Shown: positions 1 to 9,281 of the stretch, piece by piece | Layout: every line of letters starts with the position of its first letter | How positions within the stretch are numbered: the first letter of the stretch is position 1 | DNA from: JAPLHP01 sp963720375 | GTDB taxonomy: Bacteria; Chloroflexota; Dehalococcoidia; UBA2247; RBG-13-53-26 | Assembly (NCBI GenBank): GCA_963720375.1 | Contig: CAVRFM010000008.1 | Location: forward strand, 1 to 64,000 | Reading direction: 5' to 3' | DNA length: 64,000 nucleotides | The notes under the pieces: generated by a model | Databases searched by the model: none | What the model was told of the DNA's origin: nothing | What the model saw: only the letters and a program-made list of their open reading frames with translations | Made by a program: the position numbers and the translations under genes

Positions 1-48
1 GTCAAGGCGGCGCTCTATTCGGTTTTGCACGAAGAATCAACTTGGTGA
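1..48 (+). CDS. possible 3' end of a gene entering from the left edge
   Basis: Frame 1 is open from the first base and ends in TGA at 46-48, giving a short tail ending in HEESTW. It has a protein-like composition but only 15 codons are visible, so no family can be named. It could be chance. Confidence 0.2.
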   Translation, partial: VKAALYSVLHEESTW

Positions 49-140
49 AGAGGTGTGTGCCGACCCATGGAATCATTTTCCGCCTAAGTCATGGCGTGTC
101 CTTTTAATGAGGCCACTAATCCCGTTGCCCAAGAGAAGGA

Positions 141-575
141 TTGAAGAGAAACCGATGGCGGCCTAGAATACTTAGCAACAGGGGGTCTTATGCCAGAAGT
201 TCTTCCAGGGGATTTCGAACATGGGATAAAGAAGCCAAACTGCTTGCCACCTATAAGGGAATTGGGCAGGTGATGGAAGGCGGTAAGAGGATTTCAAAGG
301 TTCGCTACACTCTGTATCATAGGCAGGATGTTGATCTCATGAGCATAGCAGGTGGGAACAGCATCGAAGTGCAAGGCTTAAGATCTATCGATGGTAAGAT
401 ATGGGTACTGGAAGATGACACGGTATTATTCAAAGCCTGGGAAAATAGAACACGGTTGACCCTCCATGTGGAAAAGGGTCAAGAGGTTGATTTCTATATT
501 GTGGATATTGTGAACGCAGATGGTCAAAGTGAATTGAGCATTGTAGGTGATGGCGATCTCCACAGATCCTCCTGA
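141..575 (+). CDS. hypothetical protein
   Basis: An open frame of up to 144 codons that I do not recognise. The N-terminal 30 residues are very basic and may not be translated: the apparent first codon is TTG at 141 with a purine-rich stretch directly before it, and an in-frame ATG exists at 271. The central part alternates hydrophobic and charged residues in a beta-rich pattern, with no signal peptide, membrane helix or Cys motif. It is followed by about 200 bases without a gene and stands alone. Function unknown; moderately sure it is coding because of length and amino-acid composition. Confidence 0.45.
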   Translation: MKRNRWRPRILSNRGSYARSSSRGFRTWDKEAKLLATYKGIGQVMEGGKRISKVRYTLYHRQDVDLMSIAGGNSIEVQGLRSIDGKIWVLEDDTVLFKAWENRTRLTLHVEKGQEVDFYIVDIVNADGQSELSIVGDGDLHRSS

Positions 576-772
576 GCTGGCGTCTTAAATCCAATCAGAG
601 ATCGACTGGTGCCCATGTCGCTTCATGCTTCTTTCATGAATCTTCCCGAAACTACTCTTTGTATCCAAACCAGGGCTGCAGTGTTTCCCGTGCCTTTGCC
701 ATGCAGTGCTAAGATGTAGTTAGTGACAAGTCAGAGATTCTTGATAATTGGGGAAGGTGGTAAGTCTTCACA

Positions 773-1073
773 GTGGGCAAGAATGGCCAGAGCAAGTTCA
801 GGTTGTGCGCATATGTGAGCAGCAATAAACCGTCAGCTATCAAACCAGCCCTTGAACGAATCATTGTTAACAAGGGAACCATCAGACAAACGGATCAAGG
901 GTTCGAGGTTGAGGCAGAGCTTGAAGGAGAAAGCGCGAGAGATCTCAACCGTACGATTCTGTCAGAGGCTGCGTAGAGTGAAGAGACGAACGAGGATTCA
1001 CGCAGAGTGGACGTCGGGTGATATCACCGAGAGGTTCTTCGACTATGTTCCAAAAGGAACTCGCAAGATATAA
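773..1073 (+). CDS. small basic conserved-looking protein, frameshifted
   Basis: Starts with GTG at 773 behind a purine-rich GGGAAGG stretch. The first frame encodes about 64 residues with an alternating strand/helix look and a long acidic segment, then runs into a stop at 974-976. A +1 shift at about 967 (one extra G in GAGGCTG) restores a continuous frame ending in WTSGDITERFFDYVPKGTRK at 1073. The two halves join smoothly (NRTILSE then LRRVKRRTR), so this is one gene of about 100 codons broken by a single base. The basic C-terminal half could bind nucleic acid, but that is inference. Function unknown. Confidence 0.5.
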
Positions 1074-1454
1074 GAAAGATAAAACCATCGGCAACGAAGC
1101 TTTGCACCCATCGGGGAATTCCCACTTGCCAGTGTATCAATGGCAAACACGGAGGGCTACTCCCTGTAACGCGGATTGAACGATAGCCCAGGTTGTTGCC
1201 ATTGCACACTTGCCTGCATTGTTCAATGAACAAAAGTGTCAATGTCCTGTAAACCCAAGTCTGTTCTTTTTCACACTAGGCTCTTCAATCAATAGACATT
1301 GATTTACCGATCGCCCGTCTCATTACTTGTTGGAGCTAGTACTGAGGAGCTCCCTGTGATCTACCCCCCATTTATGATGTAGCCTTGGACGAGCGATGCC
1401 AGAATAATGGTGGAGACGAGATTTTGCGAAGTTAAGTGATCTAGAAGTGGTCTT
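1074..1454. other. intergenic stretch without a recognisable gene
   Basis: About 380 bases between the small hypothetical gene and the tRNA. No convincing open frame, repeat or RNA is visible. In particular there is no 23S or 5S rRNA downstream of the tRNA on the minus strand. Confidence 0.5.
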
Positions 1455-1474
1455 TCCATGCCTTGCGGCACGGA
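1455..1474 (-). terminator. stem-loop directly downstream of tRNA-Ile
   Basis: On the minus strand TCCGTGCC-GCAA-GGCATGGA forms an 8-bp stem (one G-U pair) closed by a GCAA tetraloop, 14 bases past the tRNA 3' end. There is no clear U tract, so it may be a terminator or an RNA-processing hairpin. Confidence 0.45.
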
Positions 1475-1487
1475 CTTAACTTTGAAG

Positions 1488-1561
1488 TGGGCCATTGTGG
1501 TCTCGAACCACAGACCTCAGTCTTATCAGGACTGCGCTCTAACCAACTGAGCTAATGGCCC
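1488..1561 (-). tRNA. tRNA-Ile (anticodon GAT)
   Basis: Read on the minus strand, the acceptor arms GGGCCAT and ATGGCCC pair perfectly over seven bases. The D arm begins GCTC, the anticodon stem CAGTC/GACTG encloses CTGATAA with anticodon GAT, and the T arm is TGTGG-TTCGAGA-CCACA. The discriminator is A and CCA is not encoded. It lies downstream of the 16S gene in the position where bacterial rRNA operons often carry tRNA-Ile, but no 23S follows. Confidence 0.97.
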
Positions 1562-1613
1562 TCGACTGTAGAGTATAGTTATCGCCCGAATCACGTGTCA
1601 AGGCAAAAAAGAA

Positions 1614-1638
1614 CCTTAACCTCTGGATAGTGGAAGGA
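1614..1638 (-). repeat. 3' arm of the pre-16S rRNA processing stem
   Basis: This segment is complementary to 3217-3241. The core CTGGATAGTGGAAGGA is a perfect 16-bp match and CCTTAAC extends it across a two-base difference. The arms enclose the whole 16S gene, as expected for an RNase III processing stem, while tRNA-Ile lies outside it. Confidence 0.85.
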
Positions 1639-1704
1639 GGAGGGATAAGTTTTTGAACTGAAACTCTCCAAAATGGAGAGACCGACCTAGGAGTAATAAC
1701 TCCC

Positions 1705-3215
<1,511 letters not shown>

Positions 3216-3216
3216 T

Positions 3217-3241
3217 TCCTTCCACTATCCAGTTGTTAAGG
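3217..3241 (-). repeat. 5' arm of the pre-16S rRNA processing stem
   Basis: Complementary to 1614-1638 (see that entry). It sits immediately upstream of the mature 16S 5' end. Confidence 0.85.
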
Positions 3242-3257
3242 TTTTTCGTGCATATGA

Positions 3258-3287
3258 ACTATAACGCAAGCTCCGCTCCATTGTCAA
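3258..3287 (-). promoter_or_regulatory. sigma70-type promoter of the 16S rRNA
   Basis: On the minus strand TTGACA (3282-3287) and TATAGT (3258-3263) are separated by 18 bp, about 20 bases upstream of the processing stem. The match is close to consensus and the position is right for the rRNA promoter. Confidence 0.7.
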
Positions 3288-3378
3288 GTATCTTCGCGGC
3301 TCTTCGCTAAATCATGGGAACACCATAGAGTAATTTGCCCCCACCAGTGTGTTGCCCATCATTATTAGATTAGGTGAA

Positions 3379-4200
3379 TTATAACGCTGGCAGCCCGAAG
3401 TTGGACCTTACTCTTGCCCAGTCCTCTTTCGACGGCAGAACGTAGTTCCTGGTCCTGCTCGGAATCGGCAGGCCTGCTCCTTTCTTTATGTCAACAGCCA
3501 TCTCAGCCGTTTTCATGGCCGCCATCACCGAGTCGATGATCGGTACCACCTGTCCATCGACGGTGATCTTATTGAAGCCAACCATGCTGCAAAACAGGCT
3601 GGTGCCGGCACAGCCCAGCACGACCGCATCAGCACCATCTTTCACGCATTCTCTGGCCACCTCCGCCACAGCATCAGCGGCCAACTGGGGATTGCCCAGC
3701 CACTTTTCCCAGACCTTAGCAAAGGGGTCCTTATCGAACCGTATCCCATTGGGTATCAGCCGATCCTCCAGACCGGCCTGTTTGACCTGCTCCTCGATCT
3801 GGGCAAGCTGCCCTGCCATGTTGGTGCCTATTATGGCGAACTTGCGGCCTAACTGGCAGGCGAAGTGCATGCTGGACTCAGCAGGCCCAAAGATCGGTAT
3901 GCTGACTACCGACCTGGCTTCTTTGACACCCGGGTCTCCAAAACAATGCACGCAGGCAGCATCGAAGCCTTCCTTATCTGCCTCAATGAATGCCTCGATT
4001 ATCTCCCGCTTGTCCATGAGGGCAAAATAGGGATTATCGAAATCGAGCACATTGTCTCCCTTGAGGCCATGCTTTATCGGCTTCAACACCACTTCGGTGT
4101 CAGGTCGCAGCACTTTGTTGAAGCTATGCTGCACCATGCCAAACCAGATATCGTGGAACCCCTCCGGCATCTCCGTAATATGAACTAGACAGATCTTCAT
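3379..4200 (-). CDS. Asp/Glu/hydantoin racemase superfamily protein
   Basis: 273 residues, ATG preceded by AGGGGG. The protein has the two-Cys layout of aspartate/glutamate/hydantoin racemases: an N-terminal catalytic-Cys region (VHCFGDPGV, about residue 85) and a C-terminal one (VLGCAGTS, about residue 198), each ending a beta strand. A thiol at each site would allow cofactor-independent proton exchange at a carbon next to a carboxylate. The substrate cannot be read from the sequence; hydantoin-racemase-like and maleate-isomerase-like relatives are both possible. It is a cytoplasmic protein, probably transcribed alone or with the downstream TatD gene (187-base gap). Confidence 0.75.
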   Translation of the reverse strand: MKICLVHITEMPEGFHDIWFGMVQHSFNKVLRPDTEVVLKPIKHGLKGDNVLDFDNPYFALMDKREIIEAFIEADKEGFDAACVHCFGDPGVKEARSVVSIPIFGPAESSMHFACQLGRKFAIIGTNMAGQLAQIEEQVKQAGLEDRLIPNGIRFDKDPFAKVWEKWLGNPQLAADAVAEVARECVKDGADAVVLGCAGTSLFCSMVGFNKITVDGQVVPIIDSVMAAMKTAEMAVDIKKGAGLPIPSRTRNYVLPSKEDWARVRSNFGLPAL

Positions 4201-4387
4201 TTTGCCCCCTTTTCTCTGACTTATTTAATAACCCACGGCTGGCAAACCTCATTCGGCTGAGGTTAGTCAACAGATTCTTTCCCAATATTAATACGCCACA
4301 GTCTTTCTGCCAAATCAACTATATAGTCGCTATTCCCCAGCTTTGTCTGCCAACAGATTTCAGACTTTGGAGATTCCTCATCTTTCT

Positions 4388-5158
4388 TCATATTCGAAAG
4401 AGTCTCAAGGCGTTCTCGGTGGTCTTTTCAGCCACGAAATCCGGCGACAGTCCTTTCATCTCCGCCGTTGCCTGCAGAGAGCGAGAGACGTCCGCCGGCT
4501 CTGCCCGATGCCCCTGATACACCACCGGGCAATCTGTCTCCAGCAGCAGGTGCTCCAGAGGCGCTTCCTTCACAGCCCGGCGGTGCTCCGCATGATACTC
4601 GACGGCTAACGTTGCCGAGACAAAGTACCCCTGCTCCAGGATTTCCCTCAGCACATTAGTCGGCCCTGTGTACCAGTGAAAGATGGCCTTCTCCAATGAT
4701 GCCTTTTTCGTCAGTTCAAAAGAGTCTCTCCAGGCATACCGCGAGTGGATTATCGCCGGCTTGCCATGGCGTTTGGCAAGTGCCAGGATAGTCCCCAACA
4801 CCTTCTGCTGCAGGTCTTTACCAGCAGTGCTGACCACCCTCTTGTGGTAGTCCAACCCTACCTCTCCTACCGCCACAGCCACCGAGAGATTATCCTCAAT
4901 AAACTGGAGATGGCTCTCCAGAGACGATAAGACTTCATTATTTAGTCGCCCCGGATGCAGACCGAGCGCCGGATGGACGAAACCCTGATATTTCCCGGCT
5001 ATCTCCAGCACCTGGTGGTTTGATTCATAATCCGAACCAACAGCCACTATGGCCACCACTCCACTCTGTTTGGCCCTCTCGATGGCTGAGCCCAGGTCCT
5101 CTAACTCCTCCAGGTGAGCATGTGAATCAACCAGCCGGCACAATTTGTTTACTTCCAA
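4388..5158 (-). CDS. tatD: TatD-family metal-dependent hydrolase
   Basis: 256 residues, close to the family length. The metal-binding residues of the TIM-barrel amidohydrolase fold are visible: SHAH near residue 13, the Glu of GEVGLDYH, the His of IIHSRYAW, the His of FHWYTG and the Asp of LLETDCPV. TatD proteins are cytoplasmic Mg-dependent 3'-5' deoxyribonucleases with roles in DNA repair and quality control. The start appears to be TTG at 5158 with GGGGG eight bases upstream. It lies downstream of cooC after 117 bases and may be a separate unit. Confidence 0.85.
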   Translation of the reverse strand: MEVNKLCRLVDSHAHLEELEDLGSAIERAKQSGVVAIVAVGSDYESNHQVLEIAGKYQGFVHPALGLHPGRLNNEVLSSLESHLQFIEDNLSVAVAVGEVGLDYHKRVVSTAGKDLQQKVLGTILALAKRHGKPAIIHSRYAWRDSFELTKKASLEKAIFHWYTGPTNVLREILEQGYFVSATLAVEYHAEHRRAVKEAPLEHLLLETDCPVVYQGHRAEPADVSRSLQATAEMKGLSPDFVAEKTTENALRLFRI

Positions 5159-5275
5159 TAATCGCCCCCTTCAATGTGGAAACCACCTGCTTCCTGACTA
5201 TACTGAGGACACAGCCTGCAGGCAACTCTGAGGATATGTGCCCGCAGAATCAGGGCAAAGCCTCCGGCCAGGGCA

Positions 5276-6064
5276 TCAGCTGAGGATATGCTTCCCCACG
5301 ATACGCTGCACCGCAGCCAGACCCAGTGAATCGGCGGGAAGCTCGGTGATCGGCTTGCCGATCAGGTCATGATAAGCGACGGTCTCATCCTGAGGTATGC
5401 AGCCGAAGACCTCCAACCCTATCTCCTGGGCAGAGTGTCTCAGCAGTTCCTCATTGCCTTGAACCCTGTTGAAAACAAGACCCAGTCTCCCACACTGTAT
5501 CACCCTGTCGTCCTGCACCATCCGTTTTATCAGGGCTGCAGTCTGAAGACCTCTGGTTGTAGCATCACTGACAATAACCAGTGTATCCACATGACGCACC
5601 ACCTGCCTGTTTATCTGCTCCACACCAGCTTCACCGTCGATAATAATGGTGTCAAAGCTGCCGGAGAGCGTTTCTACAGCACCGCGCAGCAGGTCATTGA
5701 CCGGGCAGAAGCAGCCCAGGGTCTCAGTGCGCCCCATAGCCAGCAGAGCAAAATCATCCGTCTCGATAAGGGCTTCCAGCACCATATAGTCCAACATATC
5801 ACCCAATTGGGCCTTTTCCTCCTGGCTGCCACTCCTGGCCGTTTTGATGATCCCCTCACGGACCTGGCCCATGGTCCGCTTCACCTTCATACCCAGTGCA
5901 TTGGGCAGTCCCAAGGCCGGGTCGGCATCGATCAAGAGCAGCTTGCCAGCCCTGCCATTATCCAGCAGAACCCTAACCATCATGGCAGTGAACGCAGTCT
6001 TCCCCGTTCCACCCTTGCCGCAGACAGCGATCAACCTTTTTTTCAAAGACAGAGATTCAGACAT
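5276..6064 (-). CDS. cooC: CooC-type nickel-insertion ATPase
   Basis: About 262 residues with a deviant Walker A motif (CGKGGTGKTAFT, residues 12-23) typical of the MinD/ParA/CooC group. There is a CxC pair (GCFCPVN, near residue 120) matching the metal-binding CxC of CooC, and a switch motif IIIDGEAGVE. CooC dimers load nickel into carbon monoxide dehydrogenase or acetyl-CoA synthase. No CODH gene is in the window, but the preceding gene is an acetyl-CoA-synthase-like protein, so that may be the client. ATG at 6064 is preferred over an in-frame GTG at 6070. Specific metal and client are inference. Confidence 0.82.
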   Translation of the reverse strand: MSESLSLKKRLIAVCGKGGTGKTAFTAMMVRVLLDNGRAGKLLLIDADPALGLPNALGMKVKRTMGQVREGIIKTARSGSQEEKAQLGDMLDYMVLEALIETDDFALLAMGRTETLGCFCPVNDLLRGAVETLSGSFDTIIIDGEAGVEQINRQVVRHVDTLVIVSDATTRGLQTAALIKRMVQDDRVIQCGRLGLVFNRVQGNEELLRHSAQEIGLEVFGCIPQDETVAYHDLIGKPITELPADSLGLAAVQRIVGKHILS

Positions 6065-6135
6065 CGACACTTACACCTGGCGTACTACAGTTATCTGCGT
6101 CGATAAGGGCTGCCATCGCAGAAGCACCGTTTGAA

Positions 6136-6930
6136 CTAGGAACTGGGGGACTTCTCTGGCTGGGAGGACTTCCTCTTGCGCACCTTGATAACTTCTTTAA
6201 TATCATCGCACACCGGCTGATCCGGGCAGGAAGTGCAATCACCCCCGAAGGTGCACTCATAGATGTCAAAGCCTTTGGCCTTCCAGTCTGATGCCAGGAT
6301 ACTCTTGAATATCTTCCTGATCTGTGCGCCCATGGCATCCAGCGGCTCCAGGTCCTCCTTGCTCGTGGTGACGAAGACAATCTCCATCGCCTGCACCTCA
6401 GGCACGTCTGACTTGAAGATAGACATCAGCGCTCTTCCCAGGGTCTCAAAACGAAATCCTTTCTCTGCAACCTGCCTGCTGACCCTGGACCAGATGAGCT
6501 GGGATACGCTCCTGATCATATACCCTTCTATCCGGTCGGCGATGAATTGAGTATGCTCTAAAGTCTGATGGTCTTCCTCACTGAGGTCCCTGCCCCCCAA
6601 CATCAATACCTGGCCAAAAGGCAGGCTGGTTCCCGAGGATTCAGGAATATCCGGGCCGATCAAGGTGATCCTGCCATCTATGATCAGAGGGGCATTATCT
6701 GTCCACAGGAGAAAGGCAGAGGAGCCTGCTTCAGGGTTCCCCAGCTCTACGAAGGTATCACTGCGCAGCAGTATACTGGGGTTAGCTCCAGGGCCGACCC
6801 GAACCGGCAATCCTTCCAGCAGCTTGCCCGCTTCCGAGGGGCAGGAGAATTCTCTAACCTGCCGCCCTTTTCGCCGCATGTCTGCCACATATTCAGCAAC
6901 CTTCGGTATATAGACGTCATAGATCGCCAT
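6136..6930 (-). CDS. truncated acetyl-CoA synthase (CdhC/AcsB)-like protein
   Basis: 264 residues from ATG at 6930, which has AGAGGGA eight bases upstream; an in-frame GTG at 6960 is less likely. The stretch IGPDIPESSGTSLPFGQVL and the following helical part, through about residue 200, resemble the middle domain of CdhC/AcsB, the acetyl-CoA synthase subunit. Near the C-terminus four cysteines (about 226, 232, 235, 241; ECTFGGDCTSCPDQPVC) stand where the A-cluster [4Fe-4S] ligands begin, but with different spacing. The protein then ends in a basic tail, without the later CGC motif that binds the proximal nickel. It therefore probably holds a plain Fe-S cluster or acts as a carrier or scaffold. 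It is adjacent to cooC. Confidence 0.65.
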   Translation of the reverse strand: MAIYDVYIPKVAEYVADMRRKGRQVREFSCPSEAGKLLEGLPVRVGPGANPSILLRSDTFVELGNPEAGSSAFLLWTDNAPLIIDGRITLIGPDIPESSGTSLPFGQVLMLGGRDLSEEDHQTLEHTQFIADRIEGYMIRSVSQLIWSRVSRQVAEKGFRFETLGRALMSIFKSDVPEVQAMEIVFVTTSKEDLEPLDAMGAQIRKIFKSILASDWKAKGFDIYECTFGGDCTSCPDQPVCDDIKEVIKVRKRKSSQPEKSPSS

Positions 6931-7004
6931 AACTAAATCCCTCTTCGCCACTAGGGGCACAATAGAGGATATCCGACTATTCTGCTAGTCATTCCAGGCT
7001 TCCA

Positions 7005-7058
7005 GAAAAAGACGACCCTTCGATCAGCATCAAGAAATCTTTCTGATGACCGAAGGGT
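7005..7058 (-). terminator. rho-independent terminator of the dehydratase operon
   Basis: On the minus strand ACCCTTCG and CGAAGGGT pair, with an inner ATCAG/CTGAT stem, followed by GTCTTTTTC. It lies 30 bases past the activase stop codon and separates that operon from the acetyl-CoA-synthase-like gene. Confidence 0.75.
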
Positions 7059-7089
7059 CCTTCTCGAAAACAGCCTCTCTTCTCTCAGG

Positions 7090-7911
7090 CTACTTTGTTG
7101 CCTTTGCAGCCACGGAGTCAGCTTGTGACTGCTGGACCACTTTCTCAGTGGCTATAAGCGCTGCCCCTATGGCTCCTGCGAGCTGAGGGTCCATAGGCAG
7201 TCTCTTTATCTTCACCTTCAACTTCTGCTCCAGTGCCTTGGCTAGGCCCTCATTCTTGGCACATCCACCGGTCAGTACCACGTCTTCTACCAACCCCACC
7301 CTGCCTACCATGCCGCTCAACCTTCCGGCCACCGAGTTATTGAGTCCGGCTATAATATCAGCTATTTCAATACCCTCGTTGATCAGGGTGATTACCTCAG
7401 ACTCAGCAAAAACGCTGCACTGGCTGCTGATAGTCGCCGCCTTCTTAGCATTGATACCCGCATTCGAGAGCTCTTCAAGGCTCAGGTGGAGCGTCCTGGC
7501 CATACCCTCGAAAAACTTCCCTGTCCCGGCGGCACATTTGTCATTCATCACGAACTCCAGCACCTTGCCCTTGTCGCTTATGGACATCACCTTGCAGTCC
7601 TGCCCGCCGATATCAACCACCGTCCTGGTTGCAGGGTGCAGCCATTGAGCACCGCGGGAATGGCAGGTTATCTCCGAGATATTCTCGTTGGCAAAATTGA
7701 CTTTCAGTCTCCCGTAGCCTGTGCCCACAGTATAGTCCAAGTCCTCCAGTGATGACAGCCCCGCCTTCTGCAGGGCCTCATCCATTGCCTTGCGCGCCGT
7801 TACGTCAGGCCTGGTGGTGGATGGGGTAATCGCGTGTGCCACGATTTGCCCATCTTTCATAATAACCGCCTTACCAGTAGCCGAGCCTATGTCACAGCCT
7901 CCAACAATCAT
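7090..7911 (-). CDS. 2-hydroxyacyl-CoA dehydratase / benzoyl-CoA reductase activating ATPase
   Basis: 273 residues of the BadF/BadG/BcrA/BcrD (HgdC) family. Visible features are the first phosphate loop GGCDIGSATGKAV, the second one VDIGGQDCKV, and the two Cys that bind a [4Fe-4S] cluster across the dimer interface (KCAAGTGKFFE and SQCSVFAESE). GGCAKNEG closes the ASKHA fold. The enzyme hydrolyses ATP to push one low-potential electron from ferredoxin into the dehydratase or reductase. ATG at 7911 follows GGAGAAGGC. It is the third gene of an operon after the two catalytic subunits, 47 bases downstream. Confidence 0.92.
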   Translation of the reverse strand: MIVGGCDIGSATGKAVIMKDGQIVAHAITPSTTRPDVTARKAMDEALQKAGLSSLEDLDYTVGTGYGRLKVNFANENISEITCHSRGAQWLHPATRTVVDIGGQDCKVMSISDKGKVLEFVMNDKCAAGTGKFFEGMARTLHLSLEELSNAGINAKKAATISSQCSVFAESEVITLINEGIEIADIIAGLNNSVAGRLSGMVGRVGLVEDVVLTGGCAKNEGLAKALEQKLKVKIKRLPMDPQLAGAIGAALIATEKVVQQSQADSVAAKATK

Positions 7912-7958
7912 GCCTTCTCCTTGGTCTATTGTTTATGATACGCTGCCGAGCAGCGCCT

Positions 7959-9278
7959 CTAACCCAAACCCATGGCCATGAAGAACTTACTCAACTTATC
8001 CTTGCACTCCTCGGGCGTGGTGTACCTCTTATCAAAGAGGTCAAGGCCTATGTGTATATAGGGAACCTTGAGTTCGCTGCATATCTCCCTCATGATTCCG
8101 GTGCTGGCAGAGCCATCCTTGTGGCCCATGTGTCCCGGCCAGATGACGAGGTCTATATCATAGTCCTTCACCACCCGCGCGATATCGCTGGCAAAATAAT
8201 CGGCAGGACCACGCGCCTGCCTAATCATCGGTGAGTCATACAGGTTCCTCTTGGCCAGCCCCTTGAAAATGGTCTCTTCATTCCTCAGGTCGATCGGCGT
8301 GTAGGGCTGAAGGCCAAACATCTCCATCACCAGCACGGCACCCCACTCCTGCTCCAGCCAGGGCATCAACTCGAAGACCCAACCAAAGGGCAGCAGATCG
8401 AACCAGAAATACCTGATCCTCTCCTTGGGTACCGGGCCAGTCCCGGCCTTGACGCGGGCCTCGGCGTCGGCATACAGTTGCTGCAGCCACTTGGTTCCCC
8501 TTGGCTTGCCGGTCTGGAAGACCTGGGTGGCGGCAAAGGCCTGTGGCCCGCCGACGCCCCACCCGTGGGGACAAGGATGCGCCCGCCTCAACTGGGTGTA
8601 TTCTGACAGAATTTCGTACTGCTTGTTGGTCTCCTTGCAAACCTCTCTCAGCCTGTCGAGGTCCAGCTTCAGACCCGTATTCTCTTCCAGGAAGGCCACC
8701 ATCCGCCGGAGCTCCCCGGCGTAGTAGTCTATGCCCCGCTGATCCTCAAAATAGGGCGGGTCACTGGCAAATATGGGAACATCACGCCATTTCGGGTTCC
8801 GTACCACAGCCTGGTGCAGCATATTCCCAGCGTCGCAGGGATGAATCAAACCGATGAGCGCCCACGGCTTCGGCGTCAGCCCCGCCTCTATGTAGTACAG
8901 GGAGAGCCGGCATGCAGTGCACCAGTCAGTCCCCAGTCCCATGGCCTCAGCGCCGTCAATGTCCTCCGTCAAGTATGGTGCCGAAGCGGCCAGAAACGGG
9001 GTGGCCATGATCATATACCACGGGAGTCCCATGGCTTCGTAGATCTCCGGAGCGGCGCAGAAGTAGCCGGCGACGAAGGGCTTACCCTCCTCGGCGCAGC
9101 GTACTATCTGATCGTATCGCTCCACAGTAATATCGGTTATCTCCTTGCTGAGCTGACTCATGGGGTCAGGCATCTGTGCCAGGATGCCCGACAGGAAATT
9201 GAAGTAATCGCGTTCCTGTCTGTACCGGTTGAAGGTCTCTGGGATATACTTATATTGTCTGATTTTCTTCGTTGTCAT
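7959..9278 (-). CDS. 2-hydroxyacyl-CoA dehydratase / benzoyl-CoA reductase subunit (BcrB-like)
   Basis: 439 residues of the HgdB/BcrB family. The Cys residues expected to bind the subunit's [4Fe-4S] cluster are seen in VAGYFCAAPEIYEAMGLP, GTDWCTACRLS and GLIHPCDAG. With the partner subunit just upstream and the activase downstream it forms an ATP-dependent radical enzyme, either a dehydratase of 2-hydroxyacyl-CoA or a ring reductase of the class I benzoyl-CoA reductase type. The sequence alone does not decide between them. The ATG at 9278 has GGGAGGTAGACA before it, and only three bases separate it from the upstream stop. Cytoplasmic. Confidence 0.88.
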   Translation of the reverse strand: MTTKKIRQYKYIPETFNRYRQERDYFNFLSGILAQMPDPMSQLSKEITDITVERYDQIVRCAEEGKPFVAGYFCAAPEIYEAMGLPWYMIMATPFLAASAPYLTEDIDGAEAMGLGTDWCTACRLSLYYIEAGLTPKPWALIGLIHPCDAGNMLHQAVVRNPKWRDVPIFASDPPYFEDQRGIDYYAGELRRMVAFLEENTGLKLDLDRLREVCKETNKQYEILSEYTQLRRAHPCPHGWGVGGPQAFAATQVFQTGKPRGTKWLQQLYADAEARVKAGTGPVPKERIRYFWFDLLPFGWVFELMPWLEQEWGAVLVMEMFGLQPYTPIDLRNEETIFKGLAKRNLYDSPMIRQARGPADYFASDIARVVKDYDIDLVIWPGHMGHKDGSASTGIMREICSELKVPYIHIGLDLFDKRYTTPEECKDKLSKFFMAMGLG

Positions 9279-9281
9279 TGT

